DNA of 64,000 nucleotides from contig NC_077224.1 of NCBI RefSeq assembly GCF_024763615.1, positions 79,990,712 to 80,054,711 of the forward strand, read 5' to 3'. Shown here in pieces: positions 43,101-53,607 of the stretch (its first letter is position 1; the number at the start of each line of letters is the position of its first letter). The notes below the pieces were generated by a model, which worked only from the letters and a program-made list of their open reading frames with translations, searched no databases and had not been told where the DNA came from. The position numbers and the translations under genes are program-made. This DNA comes from Phlebotomus papatasi (taxonomy: Eukaryota; Arthropoda; Insecta; Diptera; Psychodidae).

Positions 43101-46100
43101 AAATCAGAAGTGGGATGACGCCCTTACAGGAGAAGGGTCATCAAATGTATTTCTTGTCTTACCAACCTGGCGTTATGTTAACTACTTTTCGCGCAACTCT
43201 AATGCCAAAACTGTACTTGGGTGATTTATTTAAAGCTACTTTCTCAGGGTAGTACGTGCCAGGCGCTACAAAAATAAGGGTAAGAGAAAGGCTATAGAAG
43301 ATCTCGGCAAAAAAACCTCATCATCATGGCTTCATAAAATCATTTCTTGACAACTGTTCTCAACGTCCCCATAAATCTCTTCGGGATCTGCCTCATGGAC
43401 TTTACCTGGAGTCTGGCTGAGTTTCTCAGAGGCACTCTTTAGGCCAAATGTGTACTTGGGTGCTGACTCTGAGATTGTTTTCTCTGCCTTGTCCACATTG
43501 TACTCTCCTGGAGCTGGTGTGAGGAAGGAGCTCTTGCCACGTGGTCGACTCTGAAGGGACATTGAGGGTGGGGTATCTTTGCCTCGAGAGCCAAGACCAA
43601 TGATGTTATACTGAGCTGGTCCTGGACCATAAGTTTCCGATCTAGCCCTATGTCGAGACCCGAAACTGTAGGCTGGTGCAGCTGTACGTCTCGAGTCAGG
43701 AACCTTAATTCCTATGCATGGATGTCAGATCTGAATTAGAAACTTTACTTGAATCACTAAAATAGGAGAAGTACTTTGGTTGGGATCAATAAATCTGAAT
43801 TTTTGGGAAGAGTTTAATAAATATACTGATTGTCTGTATTAATAATATTTGTGATCTCTATAATTTAAGGCAGGGGTGTGCAAGAACCGTTTTATTTGAC
43901 GCTTGTTCGGTTTCAAACGGTTATTGCACACCTAGGGTAGTGAGGATAGTTTATCTTAAACGTAATTTAAATATTTTATTTCATAATAAATTTTGGTTCT
44001 ATCCGGTTCTGTGATTCGTTTGAGCTTCAAAGCTTCCGAAACATTCAAAGCTCAAGCCAATTACTGGTTAAGAGAAATATTGCCGCTAGATTAGCAATTG
44101 CCTTATCTTACTCATAACGTAAATCAGTCAACGATCAACGTGTTGAATCTCCAAATTTATTTGTTACATTACGAAAATTGATCATTTACGGACCACGTAA
44201 GCTAAGACAATTGCTGATATAAGCTGATCCAAGGATATGGAATAGATAACGCTATTTTTTTTTTAAATTTATTCGCAGATATTTTTCAAGTATTCGATAA
44301 ATAATAATGCAAAATAGTAAGTAGAAAACATCTTTTTATAATTGTTTTTTAAAACTGGCTTCTGGAAAAAACTGAAAAGGGCAAAGGAGAATGGTCAAAT
44401 CCGGTCCCGGAATCGCCACGAACGGGACCTATGTCATTGGATAGACATTAGTATAGGTAACAATTTTTGTTCTGGGATCAATGTTCTAAACCATGGAGGA
44501 ACAGTTCTAGAGCATAAAAACTATTTTTTACAATGATGAAGAATGATCAAAAGTATATGGGCGCTGGTTCATCTTCATACAAACAATAGAGTAGACGCAT
44601 TTTGAAGATACTAATATAAGGTTAAAAAAATGCCGGGACCCAGGACGATAAACGCTGGGAGTCCTTGTAAAAAATACCTTTATCCTTCTGAAAAATCGTT
44701 GTTATGACTACGAATTATACAAGAACTGCTAAAGTGATCTTGATGAAATTCGGTATAGGGTCACTGTATTATTTAAACTTTTTATTTATGCATACCACCC
44801 CCTCCCTCCACCCTCCATTCTGATAGCCCCCATACAAAATGGGAGCACTTTACCTTATAACTCCTTTCTAAGAGGATGTAGAAAGCTGATATTCAACAAG
44901 AGAACAAAACTTATGGAAGACTTTTCAACCATGCATGTTAACCTTCTCCTCTATCACCCCTTCTGGTAACCTCATACAAATTCAGAGCATTTTGACCTCC
45001 TTTCTGAGAAGAAGTAGTTGGTTTGTAAAAGAATGAAAAAAAAAACGAATAACTCATAACGTTAACAATAATTTTCTAGATTTTATATGCATTTATAGAC
45101 ATCTAGTCGAATTACAGCTTTCTGCCTCCTCTTAGAAATGAGTTATAAGGTAAAATAGTCTTATTTTGTATGGGGGTTCCCCCAAGGGGTGATAGAGGAA
45201 GAGTTTGGTCAGTATGGTTAAAAAGTCTTCTTTAAGCCTTGTTCCCATGCTGTATATTTCAACTTCCTATCTTTTGTCAGAAAGGAGTTACAAAGTGAAA
45301 TGCTCTCATTTTGTATGAGGGCTACCAGAAAGGGGGACAGAGGAGGGAGATATTATACATGGTTTAAAAGTCTTCCCTAAGCTTTGTTCCCTTGTCGAAT
45401 TTCAGCTTTCTACCTCCTCTTAGAAAGGAGTTATAAGGTAAAGCGCCCTCATTTTGTATGGGGGCTATCAGAATGGAGGGTGGGGGGAGGGGGTGATATG
45501 CATGGACAAAAACTTTAAGTCATACAGTGACCCTATACCGAATTTCATCAAGATCACTTTAGCCGTTTTTACGAATTACGTTGTCAAAACAGCGATTTAT
45601 CGAAAGGATAAAGGCTTTTTTACAAGGACTCCCAGCGTTTATCGCCCTGGGTCCCGGCAATTTTTCAATCTTATATCATTACCTACAAAATGCGCCTACT
45701 CTCGTTTGTGGCGATTCCGGGACCAGCGCCCATATAGTTTTGATCATTCTCCTTTGTCTCCTGAAATTTTTTTAGACTGATAGATTTTATAGGGAGGATA
45801 GGGAGCGTGGTGAGATCTGTGGGCTGCAGACAGACACATAAAACTGGCTGAACTGTAGAACGTCCTGAGCTTCCGCTCTTTTGACATCCTTCTTCTTTCT
45901 TAAAGGTTTTAAATCTGTGGCTTGAGAATTTGGAACAGTAACGTAAAATGTGTTTCCAGAATCTCAACAAACCCTTCAAACCCAGGTAACGTTCTCGCGA
46001 AACGTAAATTTAGCCAGTGTCCTGTGGAAATTCCTATAATTTAACTTCAAGTTCCCCCTATAAAGTCTTAACATGAGTTGAGATCTATTTAAATCTAATC

Positions 46101-48551
46101 CATCTATTACGGATTTCGTGAAACTAGAACCTTTTACTTTATTCCAAAGTGCTGTATGTTCCACACCTCTAATATTTTGGAAGTGACCTTTCCGTAATAT
46201 GGACTTCAGACCTAAGGCTTATCCATATGGCTTAGCTTATCTAATTTCTTATCAGTCAGGTTATTTTGACATAAAATTGAATGATCAAAGGTAAATTACC
46301 TATTGGATTCTGACAAACCAATAACATTTCTTGCTATTTAGGATTTTAGGGCCTTCAGAAACAGGACTAAACCTTTAGTCCGAAGACCGCTTAAATCTTT
46401 TTCAACTCCGAAGATTTGTTCAAGGCATATGAAGTCCTGATATGCACCAATCTTTGTCTAATCATCACGTTAGACACCTTTCTTGATCATAGACCCTATG
46501 TTTTTCATTTAAACACCGCCAAAACTGAGAAACGCCTTGAATGTTGGTTTTTTAGTACATGACTGTTTTCATGAGTTTCTGCGTAATCGACTTTTCTTTA
46601 TATTGGTTCATGCCAAGACTGTTTGATGATTTTGAATGTTTTAGGACACAACGAGATCTGGGAAAACAGTCGTGACAGAAACCAACACAAAAAAGTCGAT
46701 AACGCAGAAGCAGATGATAACAGTCATGTACTAAAAAAAATATTAAGGAGAAAGATTTGATTTTTAATTGGAAAGTCGTCATAATTCAATATTTTTATTT
46801 ATCAGTTTTTAATTTTTAGCTTTTTCGAATTATTATTTTACAGTTCATTTTTAATTATTGATAATAAGTTATTAAGGTTAATTTCATTATATTTCTTTCA
46901 GGATAATTTTTAAATTAACAAAGCAACTTAAATTTCATTACTACTTTTGAATTCTTTGAACACCTATTTCTGTCAGAGTTTTTGCTTTCAAGAGCTTTAG
47001 CTCAAAAGCAGTATACGAAATAAATAAAAAAAATAAAAATTATAAATAAAAAAAAATCGACCACTCAAAATAAGAAACGAATAACTCTCACAGTAGTCAA
47101 ATTTTACAGAAGAGCGATTTGAAGCTGAGATTTATCATGCTGAGCATAGGATTTTTAAGATTTAAAATCTCTATAATTTTGAAAATAATTATCTTTCAAG
47201 TATAATATTCACAGGGAAGGTAAAGGAAATAAAGAAATACCCAAAAAGCAAATAAAACGATTATTGTGAAAAATCGAGTTGTTTGACTTATATTCTGATA
47301 AGTCGAAATACTAAGCATTAAGATAAAAACGAAACTTTGATAGTTTTTTGATATTTGAAAATTAAAAGAAAGTAAAAAGTAAGAAGTAAATTTTTAAGCG
47401 TTAGATGTTTAAATCTACCATTGAAGACTGAATCATATTCTTCAATAAAAATCTTTATTTTTTTTTAATTGTCTGATTTCTTTATGCCTTTGTTCTAAAA
47501 TGTAACAAATATTACATTAATGAAGCTGAAGCGGAAATGTGACACTTGAGCTTTTTGATCGTATCTTTAAGGTTTTTAATGAGACATTTTGCCCACTGAA
47601 AAGTCTTTTGGAAAATTATGCCAGAAAATCAGGTCCTAAACGGTTGAATTATGAAGATTTTTGAATTAAATATTACAGAAAATATAGTTTAAAATGCAGT
47701 AGGGTAAAGTGATACAAGTTGGACAGGGCTTTTTTTCTAGATAAATTCAGTACTTCATTTCTATTTGTATATTTTTAATGCTTTAGTTTTATAATTTGGT
47801 TTCTTGTGCTTGAAAAAAAAATTTATCAAGAAAAAATCCCTGTCCAACTTGTACCGGCGAATTGTCCAACTCGTATCACTTTACCCTACTTTTGTATATA
47901 CTTAAGAGTTGATATAAAAATAAAATTTATTATGTTCAAAAAATTAGAGAAGATATGGAGTTTTCCAGTCTTTTTGGCCCACGTAACCTCTAAAATACAG
48001 AATTGAAGGAAGTATTTTAATGTTGAAAAGTAGAAGTAAAAAATACGTTTTGTTTAAAAACAATTGAAAATTGGCTTGTTCAGCGCGTTTGTTTCCGTAA
48101 TTTCGAGTTTGATCTCTAATTGAACTCTATTCGGTATAATTTCTCTGGGAGATTCGATTGTGGGCGGTGGAAAGGCGAGCCTCTTGCAAAAAGAATGGAT
48201 CGTTTGTGTTGGATATTTTTCAAGATCATGCTGCGCATATTTCCTGAATTGGCCGCCACCATTGTCCGCCATACAATTAAAAAAATATAATTACGTTGGT
48301 ATTCAATCGCATAGTCAGTCAACAGTTCTCCTACGCAATCAATTCTTTTGCCAACTTTTTTTTCTCCTTCTATTCATCTTCAGTCACAATTGCTCTTAAT
48401 AAATCGAGCGGGAAAAATGACCAAATGGGGGAAAGAGCTTACCGATGAGTGTTGGAAGCTGAACTAGGGCTGGACCGGGACTAGAATGTTCAGCAGCAAT
48501 TGGTCCTCTGCGCTTTGTCGGTGTCCATGGTCTCTGCTCAAAGCCACCCAT
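40166..48551 (-). CDS. ODF3/SHIPPO-like axonemal protein with a 26-unit PG-rich repeat cassette (long isoform, 993 aa)
   Basis: Minus-strand exons: 48551-48443, 43711-43406, 43265-43167, 42910-42812, 42746-40773, 40716-40519, 40441-40343 and 40263-40166 (TGA 40168-40166). All junctions are GT...AG and all introns are phase 1. Exon 1 encodes MGGFEQRPWTPTKRRGPIAA and SSPGPALVQLP, the conserved ODF3/CIMAP start. Exon 2 carries APAYSFGSRHRAR, YGPGPAQYN and PAPGEYNVD. The remaining exons consist of 33-residue sperm-tail PG-rich repeats: PAPGTY..PEK.NLDHTP.YSFG.KVDQ. ODF3 relatives are microtubule-associated proteins of sperm tails or cilia, so a structural axoneme role is likely. Normal members are about 250 residues, so this one is about fourfold longer. 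The ATG exon begins 48 bp upstream at a good acceptor (TTTCTTGCAG, 48600), implying an untranslated first exon further upstream. No internal stop or frameshift was found. Confidence 0.9.
40343..42910 (-). repeat. 33-residue (99-bp) coding repeat cassette
   Basis: Between 42910 and 40343, the coding parts are 33 codons (exon 4), 658 codons (exon 5), 66 codons (exon 6) and 33 codons (exon 7): multiples of the repeat apart from one 2-codon loss. Exon 5 holds 20 units; unit 10 is short by two residues (NPDNPDHTP instead of NPEKVNLDHTP). Units alternate in two types: one with SYSFG and DQKIKNCT, one with AYSFG and DQPVKSDA. The array thus has a 66-residue (198-bp) higher-order period. Confidence 0.9.
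43406..43711 (-). CDS. Exon 2 of the ODF3-like gene
   Basis: 306 bp, phase 1 on both sides, preceded by CATGCATAG and followed by GTAAAG. It encodes the second half of the ordinary ODF3 N-terminal region: GIKVPDSRRTAAPAYSFGSR, then YGPGPAQYNIIG, SSFLTPAPGEYNVD, APKYTFGLKS and LSQTPG. It contains one regular and one diverged PG-rich repeat. It is the branching point: it can join exon 3 (cassette) or the 39764 exon. Confidence 0.85.
43871..43934. mobile_element. Short palindromic relic of the GTGCAAGAACCG MITE, in ODF3 intron 1
   Basis: GGGGTGTGCAAGAACCGTTT and AAACGGTTATTGCACACCTA pair around TTATTTGACGCTTGTTCGG. An internally deleted relative of 36326-36447. Confidence 0.75.
44382..45765. 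mobile_element. Foldback element with long inverted arms, in ODF3 intron 1
   Basis: The left arm (about 44531-44990) and right arm (about 45330-45765) are inverted copies of about 400 bp: ATGATCAAAACTATATGGGC/AAAGTATATGGGCGCTGG, TGCCGGGACCCAGG, CGATAAACGCTGGGAGTCC, GATCTTGATGAAATTCGGTA, TAGGGTCACTGTAT. The inner part repeats a further motif several times in both directions (CTACCTCCTCTTAGAAAGG, AGTTATAAGGTAAA, TTTTGTATGGGGGCTA). An extra block at 44382-44430 (GGTCCCGGAATCGCCACGAA) copies the outermost part of the right arm. No transposase. Confidence 0.75.
46192..46393. mobile_element. TCTTCAGAC-family element in ODF3 intron 1
   Basis: From TATGGACTTCAGACCTAAGG, through CCATATGGCTTAGC, to TTTAGTCCGAAGACCGCTTA. 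Same interior order as 13957-14165. Confidence 0.7.
46400..47695. other. Intronic sequence, no exon seen
   Basis: A+T-rich. One weak inverted pair, TTAGTACATGACTGTTTTCA (46552-46571) and AACAGTCATGTACTAAAAAA (about 46718-46738), brackets about 190 bp and may be an old TIR element. Confidence 0.45.
47700..47888. mobile_element. TAGGGTAAAGTGATACAAGTTGG TIR element in ODF3 intron 1
   Basis: About 189 bp with TA edges. TAGGGTAAAGTGATACAAGT and TGGACAGGG pair with CAACTCGTATCACTTTACCC and TCCCTGTCCAACTTGTA, the right arm partly duplicated (two GTCCAACT motifs). Non-autonomous. Confidence 0.75.
48054..48272 (-). CDS. Candidate small gene nested in intron 1 of the ODF3-like gene (72 codons)
   Basis: A minus-strand ORF starting MADNGGGQFRKYAQHDLEK, continuing with TIHSFCKRLAFPPPT and IESPREIIPNRVQLEIKLEI, and ending in FNCF then TAA. 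Base composition and codon use are clearly richer and more protein-like than the surrounding intron, and the frame ends in A+T-rich 3' sequence. It lies 170 bp after exon 1 of the ODF3-like gene, on the same strand. It could be a separate small gene, an alternative exon with its own start, or a decayed retrocopy. I do not recognise the family. The start context (TTGTATGG) is poor. Confidence 0.4.
   Translation of the reverse strand: MADNGGGQFRKYAQHDLEKYPTQTIHSFCKRLAFPPPTIESPREIIPNRVQLEIKLEITETNALNKPIFNCF
48443..48551 (-). CDS. First coding exon of the ODF3-like gene
   Basis: The ATG at 48551 (context GCAGACAATGG, favourable) opens 36 codons plus one base, followed by donor GTAAGC. Peptide MGGFEQRPWTPTKRRGPIAA then EHSSPGPALVQLPTLI. 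W-P-R-GPIAA followed by SSPGP is the family's N-terminal signature. The exon continues upstream as 5' untranslated sequence to 48599, where TTTCTTGCAG is a strong splice acceptor. Confidence 0.9.
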
Positions 48552-48604
48552 TGTCTGCTATCTAATGAGCCGCCTTAGTGACTAAGTCGAGGAAAACGTC
48601 TGCA

Positions 48605-49368
48605 AGAAATTAGCATTTCAATGCCATTTGAGCCAAGAGTGCATTAAATACATTAGCAATTGGATGATCATTGAACACCCAAATACAGCTCAAGTTTCGC
48701 GAAAAGTTCTCTTTTTAGCTGTCTCACATGGTGAATAATTTAAGGTGTTACGTATTACAATTAATGCAAATAAATCGTCTTGTGTGGATTTAGAGATCAA
48801 GTTCAGCACTTTGAGTAATTGTTAGCGTTTCAAATTGGATTATAGTCTCATGATAAATTGCCGTTTTTCACTTTAAAACAAAATAAGAAAGGCTTTAGAT
48901 AGAATCATTTCCAACTGTTTGTAGCAAGGGGGAGATATTATGGGGGAAATGTGTACATCACTTCCAGACACTTCCACAATTTGTATGGATGAGTCCTTTA
49001 CACTTCCAGCATTTCAGAAGACTCCCGAAAATGCTGCAATACTTCCAGCACTTCTTGCACTCCCATGCACTTCTCATACTTAGGAATCAATAACTTATTT
49101 AGTAATTATGAAAAATCTAATTAGTAAAACGATATTTTAATATTTATTATTATCTGTGTTTTACGACCAACATAATTTCTTGCTATGGATTTTCTAAGAC
49201 ATTAGTGGAGCTACTTTTGGAAAAGAGAGTCTCTAAAAAATGTATTGTTGTTTCTAATTTATTGAAACTGTTTTGGAGAGTATTTCTGGTTTTAGACAGC
49301 TGTCAAGGGATCCATATTTTTAAGTACCGCAAATTATTTGAAAGAGATTGAAGCAAATGATAGTCTGA
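48605..49368. other. No gene seen
   Basis: Upstream of the ODF3-like ATG exon. Notable only for repeated CACTTCCAGCACTTC-like motifs at 48955-49080 (ATCACTTCCAGACACTTCC, ACACTTCCAGCATTTC, ATACTTCCAGCACTTC). Confidence 0.45.
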
Positions 49369-49369
49369 A

Positions 49370-49626
49370 CACTGAGAAAAAAAGAGGGTGCGATTAACTT
49401 TTTTTCCTCATAAATTTAACACTTTTTAGGTGTAAAAATATATCAACATTTTTTAATGTTAATTTTACACCTTTTTAATGGTAAATATAAGATGGGAAAG
49501 GGTAACTTTAACCCATAATACACCTAAAAAGCATAAAATTTACACCAATTTCGGATCAATACTGCAGGGTAAAATTAACATTTCCGGAATGTTATTTTAA
49601 CTTTTTCGGATTTCTCTCACTCAGTG
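49370..49626 (+). mobile_element. CACTGAGA-ended element, copy 1
   Basis: CACTGAGAAAAAAAGAGGGT at the start, CCGGAATGTTATTTTAAC and TTTCTCTCACTCAGTG at the end. The interior consists of small palindromes (TTAGGTGTAAAAATATATCA, ATTTTTTAATGTTAATTTTA, TTTACACCAATTTCGGATC). About 257 bp, non-coding. Confidence 0.7.
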
Positions 49627-49797
49627 TACCTGAAAAATATTCTAGGTTTTGGAGAATTTTCCATTGGAACTTCTGACATTTTTGCAGCGTCTATTGTTCG
49701 ATGCATGATTTAGTGTTGTCGCCTTATCTTACAGGTTTATGCTCTTTCTTTCGTCCAAAATCGGACGTTTTTCATTAAATAAGCCCATTGAATCTAA

Positions 49798-50049
49798 CAC
49801 TGAAGAGAAATCCGAAAAAGTTAAAATAACATTCTGGAAATGTTTATTTTACGCTGCAGTATTGATCCAAAATCGGTGTAAATATTACACTTTTTAGGTG
49901 TATTGGGAGTTAAAATTACCCGTTTTCATGTTCATTTTACCCTTAAAAAGGTGTAAAATTAACATTAAAAAATGTTGATATATTTTTACACCTAAGAAGT
50001 GTTAAAGTTGTGAGGAAAAAATGTTAATCGCACCCTTCTTTTTTCAGTG
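49798..50049 (-). mobile_element. CACTGAGA-ended element, copy 2 (inverted)
   Basis: The same sequence as copy 1 in reverse: CACTGAAGAGAAATCCGAAA at the start, CGCACCCTTCTTTTTTCAGTG at the end. Confidence 0.7.
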
Positions 50050-50055
50050 ATCGTA

Positions 50056-50306
50056 CACTGAGAAAAAAGAGGGTGCGATTAACTATTTCTCCTCATAACT
50101 TTAACACTTTTTAGGGGTAAAAATATATCAACATTTTTTAATGTTAAATTTACACCTTTTTAAGGGTAAAATTAACATGAAAAGGGTAACTATAACCCCT
50201 AATACGCCTAAAAAAGGTAATATTTACACCGATTTCGGATCACTACTGCAGGGTAAAATTAACATTTCCGGAATGTTATTTTAACTTTTTCGGATTTCTC
50301 TCAGTG
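50056..50306 (+). mobile_element. CACTGAGA-ended element, copy 3
   Basis: CACTGAGAAAAAAGAGGGTG to TTTCTCTCAGTG, in the orientation of copy 1. Separated from copy 2 by only 6 bp (ATCGTA), so copies 2 and 3 form a near-perfect 500-bp inverted pair. Confidence 0.7.
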
Positions 50307-50309
50307 TAC

Positions 50310-51700
50310 GAAGCATGAACTGGACACTTTCCCCTACATCTCATCGAGAGACGCACAAAATTTCTTGTGTTAAGTTAAGTAAGAAGAGATTATCGTTTTG
50401 CTATTTATGGACTTAATCCAATCAGGTATAATTCCAAGAAATGAATCAAGATCTCGTCAAATTGATCCAACCGTCCAAGTATTGTGCTTTGATATTCTCA
50501 ATTACATAAGAAAACTAATTGATGGAATGCCTTTTTAACATTACCTATTTGTAAAGCCAATTATTGTGCAATTTGGAGCCGCAGTTTTTTCTTTGAAGTT
50601 GCATTTTTCACACGCTAAAGGTCTCGGGTGGAAAATGGGGGGGGGCAAAAAGGAGTTTGGATGTGGATTCGTGTAATGTGGAAATTGAATTGAAAAGACT
50701 GCAAATTGGAGTCAAGGTTGCAATAATTTTCCTGAATTTTTCACTGCAACTCTCTCGGGGGCAATAAAATAATTTTCCCAAAAAGTTTAGTTTAATTAAT
50801 AGTGGCACAGAACTGAGGGATATAAATTTGTACTTTGCTGCTTGGGGAAAGAAGCACAAGAAGTTTGCGTGATGTCGAGGAAAAGTGTCCAAGTATTTCC
50901 GGCCAGTGCACCTGACGGATGGCAGGGGGGCCATGAGAGGGTGAATATGGGCCATTGTGTTGCACCTTTTGGCGCCAATTCTCAGGCAAAAGGGAAGTTC
51001 GCGCAGAGATGGTGGTTTTTGCACTAAAGTCGCAACCACAAATTACTCCTTTCCGGAATCAACAATTGTCAAAGCGTCTGTGAACCCCTGTGGTGCTGCC
51101 AACTCCAAGGTGGAGTCCTCTTTAGCATGCTCGTGGAAATAGTTGAGGAAAAGTTTTATAAACTGGAAATCCAACTGAGAGGGAAAATCTTTTTCCCCAA
51201 ACACGCAAACTACCTTCCAATTTTCTCTCCAACGCGTGTTTTTCTCACCATGAGAATTGCATTAAGGACAAACCACATGGATTCCTCGTGGGTTCTATTC
51301 TGGTGTCATCAAATCCTACATTTCTAATTGATTTTCTAAACTTCTCCTTCATGTAACGCCAACACAGAAAATTTATTCTTAATGTCAGAGGAAGAGAATG
51401 AGTTCAATGCTTCGATTCACTCCACCGACGATTTGTTCTATATCAATCGAAGAAGAAGGAATGGAAGAATAAAAAATTAAACATTGAGGTGAAAGTGTTT
51501 TCAATGACAAGAAAAATCAATCTCTCACGCAGACAGAATAAATTGTTCTAAAGGAAAGTTAAATTTCATTTGAATAAATAATTTGTACTTTCAATTACTA
51601 AAATCAAACAACTTTGAAGATTATTACAAAATGTAGATAACTTTTTTAATTCCTTATTAGAGAAAATTATCCCAAAGAAAAATATTATTTTTGGGGACTT
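50310..51700. other. Unassigned region, G+C-richer at 50600-51330
   Basis: The stretch 50600-51330 is TE-free and less A+T-rich than its surroundings. A minus-strand ORF of 143 codons (51039-50608) and several plus-strand ORFs overlap over the same DNA; none has a domain or convincing codon pattern. Conserved non-coding or regulatory DNA is as likely as an exon. Confidence 0.4.
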
Positions 51701-51703
51701 TTA

Positions 51704-51834
51704 CCTTTAAGGACGATTGGAACACCGGTGTCCAAAAAAAAATCATATGGCCTTTTAAAGTTATGTTTCGCTCCAAGATGTCAAAAAGTGATTTTTTCTG
51801 ACCCCCGATTTTTGACCCGCTTGTCCTTAAAGGG
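51704..51834. mobile_element. CCTTTAAGGACGA piggyBac-type MITE, degraded 131-bp copy
   Basis: CCTTTAAGGACGATTGGAAC and ACCGGTGTCC at the left, TTGTCCTTAAAGGG at the right. Same length as the intact copy at 714-844. The flanking target duplication has decayed (TTA and TAA instead of TTAA). Confidence 0.75.
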
Positions 51835-51995
51835 TAAAGGGGTTATATGGGTCACGAAAACAAAAAAAAATATTTTCACTATTTTTTTATGAACATAAAT
51901 GAAAAAGAAAGTATTTTTATTTTAGTGGGACACTTTCGAATAGGGGCAAATTGAATAAAGTGCTTTTTCTCCTATTTTCAAATAAAACTGGACCG

Positions 51996-52205
51996 TAGGG
52001 GAAGGTACTCTCCCTTCGAACGCTCATGCCTTTGAATTATGTGGATTTTCTTTTAGTTTTCCTAAGAGACTTGCACATTTCTATTAAATATTTGTTGGTT
52101 TATCATCAATTGTTGATAATTCCTTGATAATTTTGTGTAAATCTCTTACGAAAAACAAACGTTATTCGAAGATATGAATGTTCGAAGGGAGAGCACTTTC
52201 CCCTA
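51996..52205. mobile_element. TA-flanked TAGGGGAAGGTACTC TIR element
   Basis: TAGGGGAAGGTACTCTCCCT and TCGAACGCTCAT pair with ATGAATGTTCGAAGGG and AGAGCACTTTCCCCTA. About 210 bp. It sits inside an older GGGGCAAATTGAA relic (51940-51995) that is cut off at its border. Confidence 0.75.
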
Positions 52206-52261
52206 CATATTGTCAAACATTACAAGCGTTTTTAATGAAATTAATTCTTCAACGGCAGCTA

Positions 52262-52513
52262 CACTGAGAGAAATCCGAAAAAGTTAAAATAACATTCCGG
52301 AAATGTTAATTTTACCCTGCAGTATTGATCCGAAATCGGGGTAAATAATATCCTTTTTAGGTGTATTATGGGTTAAAGTTACCCTTCTTTTATGTTGATT
52401 TTACCCTTAAAAGGTGTAAAATTAACATTAAAAATGTTGATATATTTTTACACCGAAAAAGTGTTAAATTTATGAGGAAAAAAAGTTAATAGCACCCCTT
52501 TTTTTTCTCAATG
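52262..52513 (-). mobile_element. CACTGAGA-ended element, copy 4
   Basis: CACTGAGAGAAATCCGAAAA to TTTTTTTTCTCAATG, in the orientation of copy 2. Internal landmarks CCGGAAATGTTAATTTTACC and TTGATATATTTTTACACC are shared with the others. Confidence 0.7.
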
Positions 52514-52798
52514 TATCAGTAGAAATCGAGTAATTTATATCCAATTAATTTAAAATTTTAGGAAAAACTGCTTAGATAAATTCTTTATCCCACGTTTATT
52601 AAGACTGATAAATATTGCAACAATTAAAGTCGCTCTTTTAGTCCAAAAATCGTTTTGAGGAAGGTATTTTAAAAATTTACAATATTTCATATACTTCGGG
52701 AGAGAAACACTGTAGCTCGCAATAGATATTTGATCTGCCCTCCAGATGCGTCCTTATAACCCGACGTAGACTGATTCGAGTATTCTGAAGCGTACACA

Positions 52799-53547
52799 CA
52801 CAGTAAAAAATTGTGTGAGAAATAAAGTTGTGTTTCGGAAAAGTTGTGTAATGTCACAAGCATTTTGGTTGTAAATTGTAAAATTACCATCAAATTTGTA
52901 GTACGATACTAGCATAATGTTAGTAAAATTATGTTTGTGTAATGAAATTTGTGTAATGGGAAAATTTGTGTGAGAACTGTCAAAATTTCATTGTTTACTA
53001 TTGCAATTTTTCTAAGATTTTAGATACTTTTCGCATTCCTAACTGTCTAATTGTCTTCTAGAATCATTCATTGGATTCTTAAAATATGCCTCAGTCGTGA
53101 AAAATGAGGAATAATTATGAAATAATAGAAAAAAAATCACGTAAATTAGATAAATTGACGATGCAACTATTGGTCATTTGCCCAAGAGAAATAAGTGAGT
53201 TCGTAGCACGGCCGGAAAACGCGCGATCATCAACGCAAAGGTTATGGGATCAAGTCTCAGACCCGCTCCTTTTGTTTTTTTTTTCTTTTTTTGTTCTTTT
53301 TTTTCTTTTTTTGTTCTTTTTTTTCTTTTTTTCTTAGTTTAATACATAGACTTTTCACAGATAATACACATAAACCGAACAAAATCGCTCTACAATCCAA
53401 ATTATAGACAGGAAGCCGTTTTATAAAATACACAAATTGAAAATACACAACATTGCCAATACACAACATTTGCCAATACACAAATCTGACAACTATAATG
53501 CTCGTGCAAAAATTAACACCAATGGTTGTAATTTTTTTACTGTGTAG
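52799..53547. mobile_element. CACAGTAAAAAATTGTGTG TIR element with a tRNA-like core and T-rich tract
   Basis: The ends ACACAGTAAAAAATTGTG and TAATTTTTTTACTGTGT are inverted, about 750 bp apart. The left arm holds many TGTGTAATG-like motifs. In the middle, GCACGGCCGGAAAACGCG and GGGATCAAGTCTCAGACCC (about 53245-53265) look like a decayed tRNA-derived head. Confidence 0.5.
53269..53336 (+). repeat. Pyrimidine microsatellite (TTTTTTCTTTTTTTGTTC)n
   Basis: About 68 bp of T runs separated by C or GTTC, three larger units visible. Lies directly after the tRNA-like segment, so it may be the 3' tail of a SINE. Confidence 0.75.
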
Positions 53548-53607
53548 GTATCCCCTTATATTTTATTATGATTTTTTTAGAGAATGTATAATGTTCAGAG
53601 CACAAGG

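Noticed and set aside
50608..51039. 143-codon minus-strand ORF
   Set aside because: No domain, several equally long ORFs overlap it in other frames, and there are no splice or start signals. Higher G+C alone explains the open frames.
53104..53337. 77-codon ORF ending in a poly-Phe/Leu tail
   Set aside because: The C-terminal half is a T-rich microsatellite and the first half lies within a TIR element.
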